Assembly (NCBI GenBank): GCA_958450365.1
Contig: CAUEEP010000759.1
Span: 3,205,880 to 3,269,879, forward strand
Reading direction: 5' to 3'
DNA: 64,000 nt
From: Mesorhabditis belari
Lineage: Eukaryota > Nematoda > Chromadorea > Rhabditida > Rhabditidae
In this document: piece after piece, positions 46,107 through 57,542 of the stretch
Layout: each line of letters begins with the position of its first letter
Position numbering within the stretch: position 1 is the first letter of the stretch
Translations under genes and position numbers: made by a program
Notes under the pieces: generated by a model
What the model saw: only the letters and a program-made list of their open reading frames with translations
Databases searched by the model: none
What the model was told of the DNA's origin: nothing

Positions 46107-49100
46107 TTATTTTGGTTCCTGAACGGCTGGCGGAACGACGGGATCGTTGGCGTCGTGGGTGTACATTGGATTATCGTGGGTTCCTGGAAATCATTTATTT
46201 AAGAAAAGAAAGTTAATCATTTCTTTTATTAGAATGGTTTAAAATAAAGGATTTTGCTGATTTTGCTGATTTAATCGTTAAATTTGTCATTCAATTTCAA
46301 TTTCAATTAATTTAACACTTCTCTCACCATCAATCATTCCAATTGCGGCCATTTTTCGTTTGCGGCGATGCTCTTGCATCAAACGAGTATTTTCCTAGAG
46401 TTAAAATTGAGTATGCGATTAAAAATTGAGTAAATTAGTAAGATTTCATTAAGAAGCACTAGATTAACATAAATAAACACTAACAATAACATAAATAAAC
46501 ACTACATTAACATTAATAAACACTACAATAACATAAATAAACACTTTCCAAACCTTTTGCTTTGCCATTTCCCTCTCAATATTCTCGATTTCGGTTTTTC
46601 GTTGCTTATGCGTTGTGCAATAACAGAAAATCAAAAGAAGAAGAGTCAAAAATTCAATCACTAAAAGGAAATCATTAGATATTGAAATCATAAGCATAAA
46701 TCAATTTATCTATTCATTTTAGTTATCTAATAGATGAAGATCTAATAGATGAAGATCTAATAGATGAAGATCTATAATTGATGAAGATCTAATAGATGAA
46801 GATCTAATAGATGAAGATCTAATAGATGAGACTAATAGATGAAGACAATTGATGAAGACTAATAGATGAAGACTAATAGATGAAGGCAATAGATGAAGAC
46901 AATAGAGAAGACTAATTGATGAAGACTAATAGATGAAGGCTAATAGATGAAGACTAATAGATGAAGACAATTGATGAAGATCTAATAGATGAAGGTCTAA
47001 TAGATGAAGATCAATAGATGAAGATCAATTGATGAAGATCTAATAGATGAAGATCTAATAGATGAAGACTAATTGAGAGACTATAGATGAAGTCTAATAG
47101 ATGAGATCTAATGATGACTGGAAGACTAATAGATGAAGATCTAATAGATGAAGGTCTAATAGATGAAGATCTAATAGATGAAGATCTAATTGATGAAGAT
47201 CTAATAGATGAAGATCTAATAGATGAAGATCTAATAGATGAAGATCTAATAGATAAATATGCTTAAAGTGTGTTTCTCGTGATTAAAGAATTAAGTGAAT
47301 AGATTTGCGTATAATAGAAAATGTTTTTCAATGATTAAAAGTCACCCGTATTCTCTCTAATAGTTGGCTGAGTCGAGTTGATGACTATTTTACAGTTTCC
47401 AAGCTTTTACAGAAGCTCATCACTCTAATCCCCCACTAGATCTCATCGTCAGCTACATTTTCCGACCCCACATCGATAGGTTCTGATAAGCGCTTCTCGA
47501 GATTTCGAGGAATTTAGGCGACGCTCATAGTGCACTAGACAAAGCTCATAGTGCTCATAGTGCACTACGGTAATCAAGTTTTGTCTTACAAGGGATGTGA
47601 TGACCAAATGAACTAAATGTGATGACCAAATGACATGTACCATTGGTTATTTGACGCAGAATTTCACGCTGATTTCGAATCTGCTTCCCATTTTTCCTAT
47701 AGAGCACTCTATCAAAAGCTATAAGCGTTTTTCCTATAGAGCACTCTATCTAAGCCTTCAAAATTTTGTATAGGATTCAAAAATCACCGTTTATATGCAG
47801 ATTTTCCAGAGAGCTATCATTAAAATCCATTGCGTCTTGATCACTCTGGGAAATCTGCTTGTAAACTGTGATTTTTGAATCCTATACACTTTGCACGCTT
47901 ATAACTTTTGACAGAGTGCTCCAGAAATGGAAAGCTATTTTGTTGTTTTCTGTTTACTGCGCTGTTTACTGCGCTGTTTGCTAAGCTGTTTGCTAAGCTG
48001 TTTGCTGTGCTGTTTGCTGTGCTGTTTGCTACGCTGTTTACTGCGTTGTTTTCTGCGCTGTTTGCTACGCTATTTGCTGTGCTGTTTGCTACGCTGTTTT
48101 CTGCGCTGTTTGCTACGCTGTTTGCTGCGCTGCTTGTTGCGCTGTTTGCTAAGCTGTTTACTGCGCGGCTTGTTGCGCTGTTTGCTAAGCTGTTTGCTGC
48201 GCTGCTTTCTGCGTTGTTTGCTAAGCTGTTTGCTGCGCTGCTTTCGGCGTTGTTTACTGGGTTGTTTGCTACGCTGTTTGCTACGCTATTTGCTACGCTA
48301 TTTGCTGCGCTGTTTGCTGTGCTGTTTTGTTCAGTTCCCAGAAAATATGCGGGATACTTCGAAAAAAACAGGCAAATGATGAATTAGCATAAAACAAATT
48401 AGTTTAAATTAGCATAAAACAAATTTACAGAACTACGATAGCTTTTTTTAAAGCGCATGCTTTAGAAAGCACACAAGGAATATTGCTATTTGCTAGATCT
48501 AGATTGCTATTTGCTAGATCTAGATTTGCTTATTGTAACGCAAAGTCCACCGATCACTCACCCGAAATGATACTCATTCCCAAGAAAAGACCCACTTGAC
48601 CGCCGATATCAGAGATCAAATTGACAAACTAAAAGAGATCAGAAATCAGATCAGAGACCACATAAAATCTTTTATAAGCAAACCGAATAAGCTGGACTTT
48701 CCGTCAACACTTGGTAGTTCATTCGCTCGTAGTAGATCTGAAACAAGTCTGATTAGCTTTCAACCCGAGCATGAAGTCAGGGAAGCGCATTGTAAGCGCC
48801 CGGCCAAGCGAAACTAGTCTAGCGTTTTTCTTGACACTGGTTTAAGCTACAATGCGCGCTTTGGTATCAAAAAATAGCTGAGATTCAGGGCTATTTTTTG
48901 ATATTAAAAAGGAATTTTTTGAAAGTACGGGCGTTGAAAAAAATGAAATACTAAAAAACGTAACTGTACGAGGGCTGTAGGGGTACTTTTATAGTATTTA
49001 CGGTAGATTATTCTTATTGTTACTTTTATTTACGGTAGATTAATTGTTATTTTACAAAAGAAAGTACGAAAAGACTTTCTGGAAAGTCTAAATTTATCCG

Positions 49101-52100
49101 TTTTCCTCACAAACCTCAATGAGAGCCGTATTTTGTCCATACCATGCCACACACTCCATATTCTCAGCTGCCCAAGGCTGGGTGGTTGCATTCTCAGGCT
49201 CGTTGCATTCAGATGGCTAAAATACTTTGTTTTCTATGTTTTGCAAAGTGTCTGGGTCTAGTTCTAGTCTTCTAGGGTGTCCCACAATTATCGTGACAAA
49301 ATATCAACAAAAGTCTATCGACGGAGACAATTGATTTGTGGGCTTTAGTAAATGCCTTGCGTTCAAGAATCGACCATATTGAGTAATCTAAGGGATTGAG
49401 ATTGGGCGAGTTTGATGGCCATTCGTCTGGGCTTTGTTGACTGATGTCCACGGTGATGCAATCTGGGAAGTTGTTGCTGTTGCTGTTGTTGCTGTTGCTG
49501 TTGCTGTTGCTGTTGTTGCAGTTACTGTTGCTGTTGTTGCTGTTGCTGTTGCTGTTGTTGCTGTTGCTGTTGCTGTTGTTGCAGCATATCGACGTAAACT
49601 TTCTTTCAAGCATATTGATGTAAATTTTCTTGTCAATTTTGACTCCAGCGAGAATGAAGATCATCGTCTTTCATCGACACTGCAACTATGATTTGTTGAG
49701 GTTTTTGTTGTCTTGAAACAATTCTGTCGTCTAACGGAAAAGGTTTGTTGGACCTATTCCGTTCAATCGGTCGTTCCATCGGTCGTTCAATCGGTCGTTC
49801 AATCGGTCGTTCAATCGGTCGTTCAATCGGTCGTTCAATCGGTCGTTCAATCGATCCTTCAATCGGTCGTTCAATCGATCCTTCAATCGGTCGTTCAATC
49901 GATCCTTCAATCGGTCGTTCAATCGATCCTTCAATCGGTCGTTCAATCGATCCTTCAATCGGTCCTTCAATCGGTCGTTCGATCGTTTAATCGTTCTAAA
50001 AGCAGTTCAACGTAGTGCGCGTCACCATAATTGTGATACACCCTGTATATGACTTGTTATCTATAGCGCTTTCCAGCTATCTTTACTGACAGTGTATTGG
50101 TTCGATGGCCAGGCGGCTGTTGACACGGTGACACTGTACGACTCGACACTAAAATGTAAATTGAAATCATTGAAATCAAAGTCATATTCAGCTTACATGC
50201 ATGGTTGTGGACAATCACATTGAGTGATCAAATTGAAATCGTTTGGACCGGTGCCCGGATTTGTGAAAGCATTGATGCATTCGATCGCCTTGTCTGGAAA
50301 AGGATTTGATTTGGTATTGAATTGAATTGAATTGAATTGAATCCTTTATCGTTTCTTTATAGTTCCTTTATAGTTCCTATTTAGTTCCTTTAAAGCTCCT
50401 TTAAAGCTCCTTTCCAGCTCCTTTAAAGCTCCTTTCCAGCTCCATTAAATCTCCTTTAAATCTCCTTTCCAGCTCCATTAAATCTCCTTTAAATCTCCTT
50501 TAAATCTCCTTTAAAGCTCCGTACTTGTAAATGCGGCTGTTGTATTGTCAACGGGATTCTTGTAACAACTCTCAACTTGTAGAGCTTCAAAAGCGTACGC
50601 TGGATCGTAGCAACCACACTTGTTGACAATGTTTTCTTGAAGGCACGCACGAAGGCAAGCTTCTGTCTAAACAAAAAGTGTGATTTGAAGGACTCGTTTG
50701 CAGCCATGTTAGCATGATCTTTTTATGTCTTCTAAAAAGCAAACCGCGTAAGTTCCATTGTAATATGTGCTCGCGACTTCGGTCTCCGTTGTACAATCTC
50801 CATAAGGAGTTGGCAAACGAGTTGTGGACACAAAACGGACTCCTAAATATATAAATTTAAATCTCCACACAAATCTCGATACCAAAAGTCTCGATTGCAA
50901 AAAAACCTCGTTAAAAAGCAGACTTTAAAAAAACAGAAAAAAGACTTCAGCTTTTAAACTTACAGTAATCCAAAGTTCACTACAGTTCCTAGAGATTTAC
51001 TGTAGCTAGGACTTGAATTTACGGAATTAAAACCAGAAACCAGAAATCACCAGTGTATAATCATAAATCTAAGCCTGATATATAGCCTGATATTTAAACA
51101 AACCCATAGATGAAGCGGTTCCCGGTGGTGCATAATATCCAGTGACATCAGGAAACGGGTGTTCAGTCTAGAATTTTGATTATTATTGTTTATTATTGAT
51201 TATTATTGATTATTATTGATTATTATTGATTATTATTGATTATTATTGTTTATTATTGATTATTATTGATTATTATTGTTTATTATTGATTATTATTGGT
51301 TATTATTGTTTATTATTGATTATTATTGTTTATTATTGATTATTATTGTTTATTATTGTTTATTATTGGTTATTATTGGTTATTATTGATTATTATTGGT
51401 TATTATTGATTATTATTGGTTATTATTGGTTATTATTGTTTATTATTGTTTATTATTGGTTATTATTGGTTATTATTGATTATTATTGTTTATTATTGAT
51501 TATTATTGTTTATTATTGATTATTATTGGTTATTATTGATTATTATTGATTATTATTGTTTATTATTGATTATTATTGGTTATTATTGGTTATTATTGAT
51601 TATTATTGTTTATTATTGATTATTATTGTTTATTATTGATTATTATTGTTTATTATTGTTTATTATTGATTATTATTGGTTATTATTGATTATTATTGAT
51701 TATTATTGTTTATTATTGATTATTATTGATTATTATTGATTATTATTGTTTATTATTGATTATTATTGTTTATTATTGTTTATTATTGATTATTATTGAT
51801 TATTATTGTTTATTATTGATTATTATTGTTTATTATTGATTATTATTGGTTATTATTGATCTATTAGGTTGTTCGGATATAAACAAGCGTTGCTAAATTT
51901 ATTGTTGTGAGAGAAGTTTTTAAAACATGTCTTTCTTTATTTAAAAGTACGTTGTAGATTTGGAATATTTTTAAACGGATAATTTCTTATTTTTAAGATC
52001 TTTTTTCTTGCTTTAGATGACCGACTTCAAATACTTCAACTTCAAGTTTGCGTCTGCCTACTTTACGACTTCAAACTGGGCAAAATAGTCGCAGAATCAC

Positions 52101-55100
52101 ATCGAGATTTGGTCAAAGCATTTGGGAATGATGTATTGTTCGAAAGTTGATGCCGAGCCTAGGTTCCAGACGAGCCTAGGTTCCAGACGAGCCTAGGTTC
52201 CAGACGAGCCTAGGTTCCAGACGAGCCTAGGTTCCAGACGAGCCTAGGTTCCAGACGAGCCTAGGTTCCAGACGAGCCTAGGTTCCAGACGAGCCTAGGT
52301 TCCAGACGAGCCTAGGTTCCAGACGAGCCTAGGTTCCAGACGAGCCTAGGTTCCAGACGAGCCTAGGTTCCAGACGAGCCGAGCCTTTCGGAATGGTGAT
52401 GAAAGTCTCGAGGATGATGAACACTCTCGTCAAGAATATCGTTGTCTACCTCAAGCGGTAGACAAGGATATTTTGAGGGCTGCAATCGAATCGGATCCAT
52501 GTCAAACGACGCATGAACCTGCTCAACAGTTTCTATGTTAAAATTCTATTATTGATGAGCATCTCCACCCCATTGGAAAGGCGATCAGATGCGGGAAATG
52601 GCTTCCTCATGAGTTAAGCAGTGCAAACGCTCGTTTATATCCGAAAAACCTAATAGATAAGCTCACAAGTAAAGCCTAATTATAAATAACCTGGTCCTAG
52701 CCTGGTCCTAGCCTGGTCCTAGCCTATAATTATTATCTAGAATTATTATCCAAATGTCTCTGAGATTGAATTCTAGCATTCTGAATTCTCTGAATTCTAA
52801 TATTCTGAATTCTCTGTATTCTAGTATTCTGAATTCTCTTTCTTTTGAAGTATTGCTTTAGTAAATTTCGAAAAACCATTCCATGAATGACGCAAAAACC
52901 CGAAAAACCAGTGAACCAGTGAACTAACCATTCCATGAATGACGACAACCATCCCCGAAGCCTCAGTCCACGGCAGGTATTGCTGTTGATTTGTTCTGAG
53001 CTTTGATTTTAGAAAATAAAACGATCTTTCTATTATCTAGACAACTAGATCTTTCCATTATCTAGACATTAAATAATCGATCGAAATTTCCTCACTTAAA
53101 CACCATTCGTAAACCGTAAAGCGGCCCAGCTCGAGACGAGGTTTTTGGGGGTTCCGGCAGATTATTAAAATTAAATTGCTGACAATTTCCATAGTTTGGA
53201 TCGAAAACGGTGTCAAAATCGCTGAAAAGTCATTTTTCTATATTATCCGATTTCTTCTTACGATGCATTGCATGTTTGAGCGTTGTACGTGCAAGAAATC
53301 ACCAAATCGTCATAAGTGTACGCGTGGCCTTCACCCTGGAAAAGATTAGAGATTCTATCTCAGTTCGGTAGTGATCCAGATGATTCGGATGATGATAATT
53401 AGCACAAAGTGATAATTATCCAATGAAAATCAAGAATATCAATCAAAGATATCAATTAAGATATCAATTAAGATATCAATTAAGATATCAATTAAGATAT
53501 CAATTAAGATATCAATTAAGATATCAATTAAGATATCAATTAAGATATCAATTAAGATATCAATTAAGATATCAATTAAGATATCAATTAAGATATCAAT
53601 TAAGATATCAATTAAGATATCAATTAAGATATCAATTAAGATATCAATCAAAACTTACAACTGGGTCATTGATAATCGTTTCGCTCATCATCGTCGTATA
53701 GGTGACGGCTCGTTGCTGACGATCGCCTGTAAGTTGGGTAATTGAACCAGATCTAGGAATTAAACTAGTAATCTAGTAATTAAACTAGTAATCTAGTAAT
53801 TGAGCCAGTAGATCTAGTAATTAAACTAGTAGATCTAGTAATTGAGCCAGTAGATCTAGTAATTAAACCGGATTTGCAAGATTGAAATCATCTTATCATC
53901 TTACAATCAATCTACAACCAACCAATTCTACAACCAATCAATCTACAACGAATCAATCTACAACGAATCAATCTACAACCAACCAATTCTACAACCAATC
54001 AATCTACAACCAATCAATCTTACAATCAATTTTACAATCGATCTACAATCAATCTACAACCAACCAACCAATCTTTCAATCAATTTCTCCACTCACCAGT
54101 GAGCCCAGCCGAGAATTCGTAGTTGCTACTTGCCGAGTATCCATCGTAAGAATTACCATATGCCGTGATCTATAATTTTAAATTAATTAAATTATGAGAG
54201 GGAACGTTTTTAGAGAAAGAAAAATGCGTAAAAACTCATCAGACCGTAAAGCTTTACTGTCTGATGTCTGCACCCACTTTACTGTCTAGAGTCAAAATAG
54301 AATTTGAAACACAACTTGAATCGAATTATCCTTTCAAATTTTCATTTTCCACCACACTCGATGGCCTTTACTTTGATTTTTACATTGTATTGCATTTTTT
54401 TTATATTGTATTACATAATTTCCTTTTCATTTACTAATGTTTTTCTTTAGGAATGCGAGTGGTCTATCTCGTGCATCTGTCAATCTAAATGTGTGGCTCC
54501 GAATCTTTAGCTGAACGAATTGAGAGAGTTCAACTTTATTCTGACGAATTGAGGGAGTTCGGCTTTATTCCCGCGAACGGCAAATTGAAATTTGATCAAT
54601 GTGGTAGCAATTTCGAATTATGTTCTGACGCTTCTCGCCAAGATTCCATTAGTCACTAATGTCACTGATGGAATGTTTTTCTTTAGGGATGCGCGTGGTC
54701 GATCTCGTGCGTCGGTCAATCCGAATGTGTGGCTTTGAATGTGTGGCTGTGTGGCTTTGAATGTGTGGCTCTGAATGTGTGACTCCGAATGTGTGACTCC
54801 GAATGTGTGGCTTTGAATGTGTGGCTCCGAATGTGTGGCTCCGAATGTGTGGCTCCGAATGTGGGGCTCCGAATGTGTGGCTCCGAATGTGTGGCTTCGA
54901 ATGTGTGGCTTCGAATGTGTGGCTCCGAATGTGTGGCTTCGAATGTGTGGCTTCGAATGTGTGGCTTCGAATGTGTGGCTCCGAATGTGTGGCTTCGAAT
55001 GTGTGGCTTCGAATGTGTGGCTCCGAATGTGTGGCTCCGAATGTGTGGCTCCGAATGTGTGGCTCCGAATGTGTGGCTCCGAATGTGTGGCTCCGAATGT

Positions 55101-56689
55101 GTGGCTCCGAATGTGTGGCTCCGAATGTGTGGCTCTGAATGTGTGGCTCCAGATGTGTGGCTCCGAATTTGTGGCTCCGAATGTGTGGCTCCGAATGTGT
55201 GGCTCTGAATGTGTGGCTCCGAATGTGTGGCTCAACGAATTGAGTTGAGAGAGTTCAGCTTTATTCCGACGAATTGAAATGTGATCAATGTGGTGGCAAT
55301 TTCGAATTATGTTCTGACGCTTCTCGCAAGATGGTTACCGATGGAAATGCTAAGGATATCGACTAGTTCATTTTTGTTATTTGATTTGAGTTTATAGTTA
55401 AATATTTATTGCTTTAAAATCGTTTATTGTTTATTTTAAAATCACTAAAACGAAACTGATGTTTTTTTGTGCATTCTGGCTGACATTCTGGCATTCTGGC
55501 TAACGTAAAAACCACGTTTCATTGGAAATCTCGATCAGACCGAATTTTGCCGAATTTGATGATATAGTTAAGATAATTTAGATAAGATAATTCAACTATA
55601 TCTTTAGATCTAATATTCTAATCTAATATTCTAATCTAATATTCTATCAATCATTTCCTTAACAACAAACCAAATCCGAAATATCCACGAGCGTTCCCTT
55701 GGATCCCATTTGTTTCCACGGATTCAAGTGACAGATCGTGACAGTTGGGAAAACTCGCTCCGAGAATTGCAACTGAAGTTTAGAAACTGCTAATTTGCAA
55801 ATCGAATACTCACAGCTGTTTCCGTGTTCACTTGATACGCGAAATACTTTCTCAACAATGTCTCGAGTTGAAAGAGAAAACCGCAAAAGCAAGCGACGAC
55901 AACAAAGATCCAGAAGAATCTGAAGGAAAGTTGAGTTTGGTTGGGAGTAAGCCAAGCTAGGGTTACTATAGGATACTGTAGATCTAAGCTAGGCTGAGCT
56001 GGCTTCTGGTAAGTCTGGGTAATCCTAGATAAGCCTAGGTCAGTCTAGGTAAGCCTAGGTCAGTCTAGGTAAGCCTAGGTGGCCTAGGTGGCCTAGGTGG
56101 GCTAGGTGACCTAGGTAAGCCTAGGTAAGCCTAGGTGGCCTAGATAAGCTTAGATAAGCTTAGATAGGCCTAGGTAAGCCTAGGTAATTCTAGGTGGCCT
56201 AGGTAAGCCTAGGTAATTCTAGGTGGCCTAGGTGGCCCAGATAAGCCTAGGTAAGCCTAGGAAAGCTTAGGTGGCCTAGGTGGCCCAGATAAGCCTAGGT
56301 AAGCCTAGGTAAGCCTAGGTGGCCTAGATAAGCCTAGGTAAGCCTAAGTGGCTTAGATAAGCCTATGTAAGCCTAGCCTAGGCCAAAAGCCTAGCCTAGG
56401 CCAAAAGCCTAGCCTAGGCCAAAAGCCTAGCCTAGGCCAAAAGCCTAGCCTAGGCCAAAAGCCTAGCCTAGGCCAAAAGCCTAGCCTAGGCCAAAAGCCT
56501 ATATAAGCCTAGCCTAGGCTAAAAGCCTCTTCCGCCTTTTTCCGAAGAGGCCCTCTTCCGCCAAGACAAGCTCGATTTTTACCTCAACCATTGCGAGTTC
56601 GCCATCCCAATATGCGGTATTCCATGAGTGGATGTCCAACAGGAGAAATCCCTGCACAGAAAAGCCAATCCTTTGCCAAAGACGCCCAT
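46107..56689 (-). CDS. DEG/ENaC-family sodium channel subunit
   Basis: Nineteen exons on the - strand: 56583-56689, 55814-55919, 55671-55772, 54097-54169, 53659-53726, 53262-53335, 53104-53221, 52929-53000, 51104-51167, 50745-50842, 50525-50666, 50197-50293, 50091-50148, 49115-49216, 48684-48737, 48562-48628, 46554-46660, 46328-46394, 46107-46183. Phases all match; 550 aa. Features in order: His-Gly gating motif (THGIPHIGMA, about 21-30), TM1 (RFFWIFVVVACFCGFLF, from 36), FPTVTICHLNP, VFDPNYGNCQQFNF, YLPWTEASGMVVVIHG and the Cys-rich ACLRACLQENIVNKCGCYDP. Then come CDCPQPC with YSVTVSTAAWPS, and TM2 with the G-x-S filter (GLFLGMSIIS, about 458-467). A cytoplasmic tail ends AVQEPK. Such subunits form trimeric amiloride-sensitive or proton/mechanically gated channels. 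Several introns are filled by arrays or transposons. I cannot assign a named ortholog. The exon 13 donor (GTCAGT) is weak. Confidence 0.95.
46725..47256. repeat. 15-bp minisatellite (GATCTAATAGATGAA)
   Basis: About 35 imperfect units with deletions, in the channel gene intron before the last TM2 exon. Confidence 0.92.
47690..47935. repeat. Foldback MITE in channel intron
   Basis: TATAGGATTCAAAAATCAC and its complement form an inverted core, with AGAGCACTCTATCAAAAG mirrored by CTTTTGACAGAGTGCTC outside. There is no coding content. A minisatellite starts a few bases beyond its right end. Confidence 0.8.
47938..48332. repeat. 12-bp minisatellite (GCTGTTTGCTAC)
   Basis: About 32 copies of a GCTGTTTGCTAC-like unit. 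It is open in two + frames as Leu/Ala/Phe repeats, which are artefacts. Confidence 0.92.
49458..49586. repeat. (TTGCTG)n array inside transposase
   Basis: About 21 hexamers, on the - strand coding alternating Asn-Ser in the transposase frame (SNSNNSNSN), just before its FPDCITVDISQQ segment. Confidence 0.9.
49768..49986. repeat. 12-bp array (TTCAATCGGTCG)
   Basis: About 18 copies with a regular alternation of GGTCG and GATCC in the second half, implying a 24-bp higher-order unit. Confidence 0.92.
50335..50520. repeat. CTCCTTTAAA/CTCCTTTCCAG tandem repeat
   Basis: An 11-bp unit repeated about 15 times within the channel intron between exons 11 and 12. Confidence 0.85.
51178..51860. repeat. 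10-bp AT satellite (TATTATTGAT)
   Basis: About 68 tandem units with A/G/T at the ninth base, ending directly at the terminal repeat of the mariner element at 51864. Confidence 0.95.
51864..52653 (-). mobile_element. Short mariner element with internal array
   Basis: The ends TTAGGTTGTTCGGATATAAA and (complement) TTAGGTTTTTCGGATATAAA lie between TA dinucleotides at 51862-51863 and 52654-52655. The + frame retains only the transposase N-terminal domain: VCLLYDFKLGKIVAESHRDL, then after an array FRNGDESLEDDEHSRQEYRC and GKWLPHELSSANA. The catalytic half is deleted, so it is a non-autonomous 790-bp derivative in the channel intron between exons 8 and 9. Confidence 0.92.
52150..52385. repeat. 17-bp minisatellite inside the mariner element
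   Basis: About 13.5 nearly identical copies of GAGCCTAGGTTCCAGAC, placed where the transposase should read WFxRF before RNGDESLED. High identity points to recent growth. Confidence 0.95.
53443..53650. repeat. 12-bp satellite (ATCAATTAAGAT)
   Basis: Seventeen near-perfect units between channel exons 5 and 6, ending about 10 bp from the exon 5 donor. All frames are open (for example DILI repeats). Confidence 0.95.
53740..54080. repeat. Two short arrays (CTAGTAATTAAAC; CAATCTACAAC)
   Basis: 53745-53870 repeats AGTAATTAAACTAGTAGATC-type units and 53905-54075 repeats CAATCTACAACGAAT units. Together they fill the intron between channel exons 4 and 5. Confidence 0.8.
54447..55340 (+). pseudogene. 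Duplicated exon-like segment with a CxxC motif
   Basis: Two direct copies (54447-54676, 54679-55340) each start after TTTTCTTTAG and encode, with shifts, RASVNPNVWL, then NELREFGFIPANGKLKF, DQCGSNFELCSDASR. The second copy carries a 14-bp array in the middle of NVWL. The protein is not recognised; it might be a transposon-borne zinc-finger fragment. It lies antisense in a channel intron. Confidence 0.5.
54735..55230. repeat. 14-bp minisatellite (GAATGTGTGGCTCC)
   Basis: About 35 copies. Since 14 is not a multiple of three, all three + frames and one - frame are open throughout (PNVWLRMCGSECVA cycle). These long ORFs are repeat artefacts. Confidence 0.95.
55985..56515. repeat. CCTAGGTAAG arrays and an 18-bp CCTAGGCCAAAAGCCTAG array
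   Basis: 55985-56380 holds CCTAGGTAAG/CCTAGGTGG units; 56385-56515 holds seven exact copies of an 18-bp AAAAGCCTAGCCTAGGCC unit. Both are in channel intron 1. Confidence 0.9.
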
Positions 56690-56712
56690 CGTTGAAAGAG
56701 TTACCCTGTAAA
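56690..56712 (-). promoter_or_regulatory. Probable spliced-leader acceptor of the channel gene
   Basis: On the - strand CACTTTACAG precedes GGTAACTCTTTCAACG and the ATG at 56689. A strong acceptor 16 nt before the first plausible ATG is typical of nematode trans-splicing. It might instead be a cis acceptor of an upstream exon that I did not find. Confidence 0.45.
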
Positions 56713-57308
56713 GTGGCAGAGATTAGTAAAGAACGGATACAATAATGAAATTCAACGCTCTAGTTTCCGTTTGTTCAAACAATTTCCCAACTTTCCGCAA
56801 AATTTTCCCCTTTTTGTTGCTACGGTCTTTTTTTTGTCAATGAATTCTTTATCTTTCACTGTTTTTTTGACATGACAACGAGCCGCTGAACAAAAGATTT
56901 GAATTCTGAGTTCTGAATTCGAAATTCGAGACTTTTCGAGTCTTTTCGAGACTTTTTGACGCGTTCGATGCAAGATGACAAGAAAAATAACTTAAAGAAT
57001 ACTTTAAATGTACCTAAAGAATACTTTAAATGTACCTAAAGAACAAAAGAGACTTAATAAAGAGACTTTTGCTCATTCTTTTGATAAAAAAATGAACTAT
57101 TCAAGAAATGAAGAACAGAATTGTTATCGAAATTCGAAATTATCGAAATTCTTATCTTTATCTAAAAATCTAAAATTGCTCAAAATTGGCCTGTGTCCTG
57201 TGGCCATGTTGGACTCAAAATTAGACTCAAAATTGGACTCAATATTGTCATTTTCTCTATAGCAAAAGACCCTCACACTTTTTTGTCTTTTTTTTTGTCT
57301 TTTCCAGG

Positions 57309-57423
57309 CTATTTTCCCTTGATTTATCCAAATCCCCAAGTCGAATTAGTTGAGAAGACAAAAATAGGAAAAACGAGGAATTTTTCGGTTTTACCAGATT
57401 TTCAGATTTTCAGATTCACGTAA
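57309..57423 (+). CDS. Possible last exon of an unidentified gene
   Basis: After the acceptor TTTTCCAG the frame reads YFPLIYPNPQVELVEKTKIG, then KTRNFSVLPDF and a stop at 57421-57423. AATAAA follows at 57483-57488. Upstream exons were not identified. Protein unknown. Confidence 0.35.
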
Positions 57424-57542
57424 ACAGTCCTCGATATTTTATTCATTTTCTTTTTTTAAATAATTGCTATTCTTATATGTTGAATAAAGATATTTAAGTT
57501 AACTTTTCGAGATCGGTTGCATATTTGGTTTGATTTATTTGG

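Larger units (their letters stand above)
49275..50045 (-). mobile_element. Deleted Tc1-like element nearly filling a channel intron
   Basis: The left end is GGGTGTCCCACAATTATCGT and the right end (complement) CAGGGTGTATCACAATTATG, with flanking TA. The - strand frame carries DEWPSNSPNLNPLDYSIWSI, the third DDE region, then KAFTKAHKSIVSVD. Two internal arrays, 49458-49586 (TTGCTG) and 49768-49986 (TTCAATCGGTCG), occupy about half the element. The 874-bp intron 49217-50090 is almost all transposon. Confidence 0.85.

Noticed and set aside
45523..46202. Long poly-Leu / poly-Cys / poly-Val ORFs
   Set aside because: They follow from a TTG-rich microsatellite open in all frames.
47908..48387. 150-159 aa Leu/Ala/Phe-rich membrane-like ORFs
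   Set aside because: Two frames of a 12-bp minisatellite within a channel intron.
48596..48817. Coiled-coil-looking + strand ORF (RDQIDKLKEIRNQIRDH)
   Set aside because: It is antisense to two channel exons (48562-48628 and 48684-48737). The - strand has phased splice sites and the conserved SDIGGQVGLFLGMS pore segment.
49713..50015. VVQSVVQS and IGRSIGRS repeat ORFs
   Set aside because: All frames of the 12-bp TTCAATCGGTCG array inside a Tc1-like element.
54618..55248. Four overlapping Cys/His-rich ORFs of 110-205 aa
   Set aside because: These are frames of a 14-bp minisatellite; the real content is the flanking duplicated segment.
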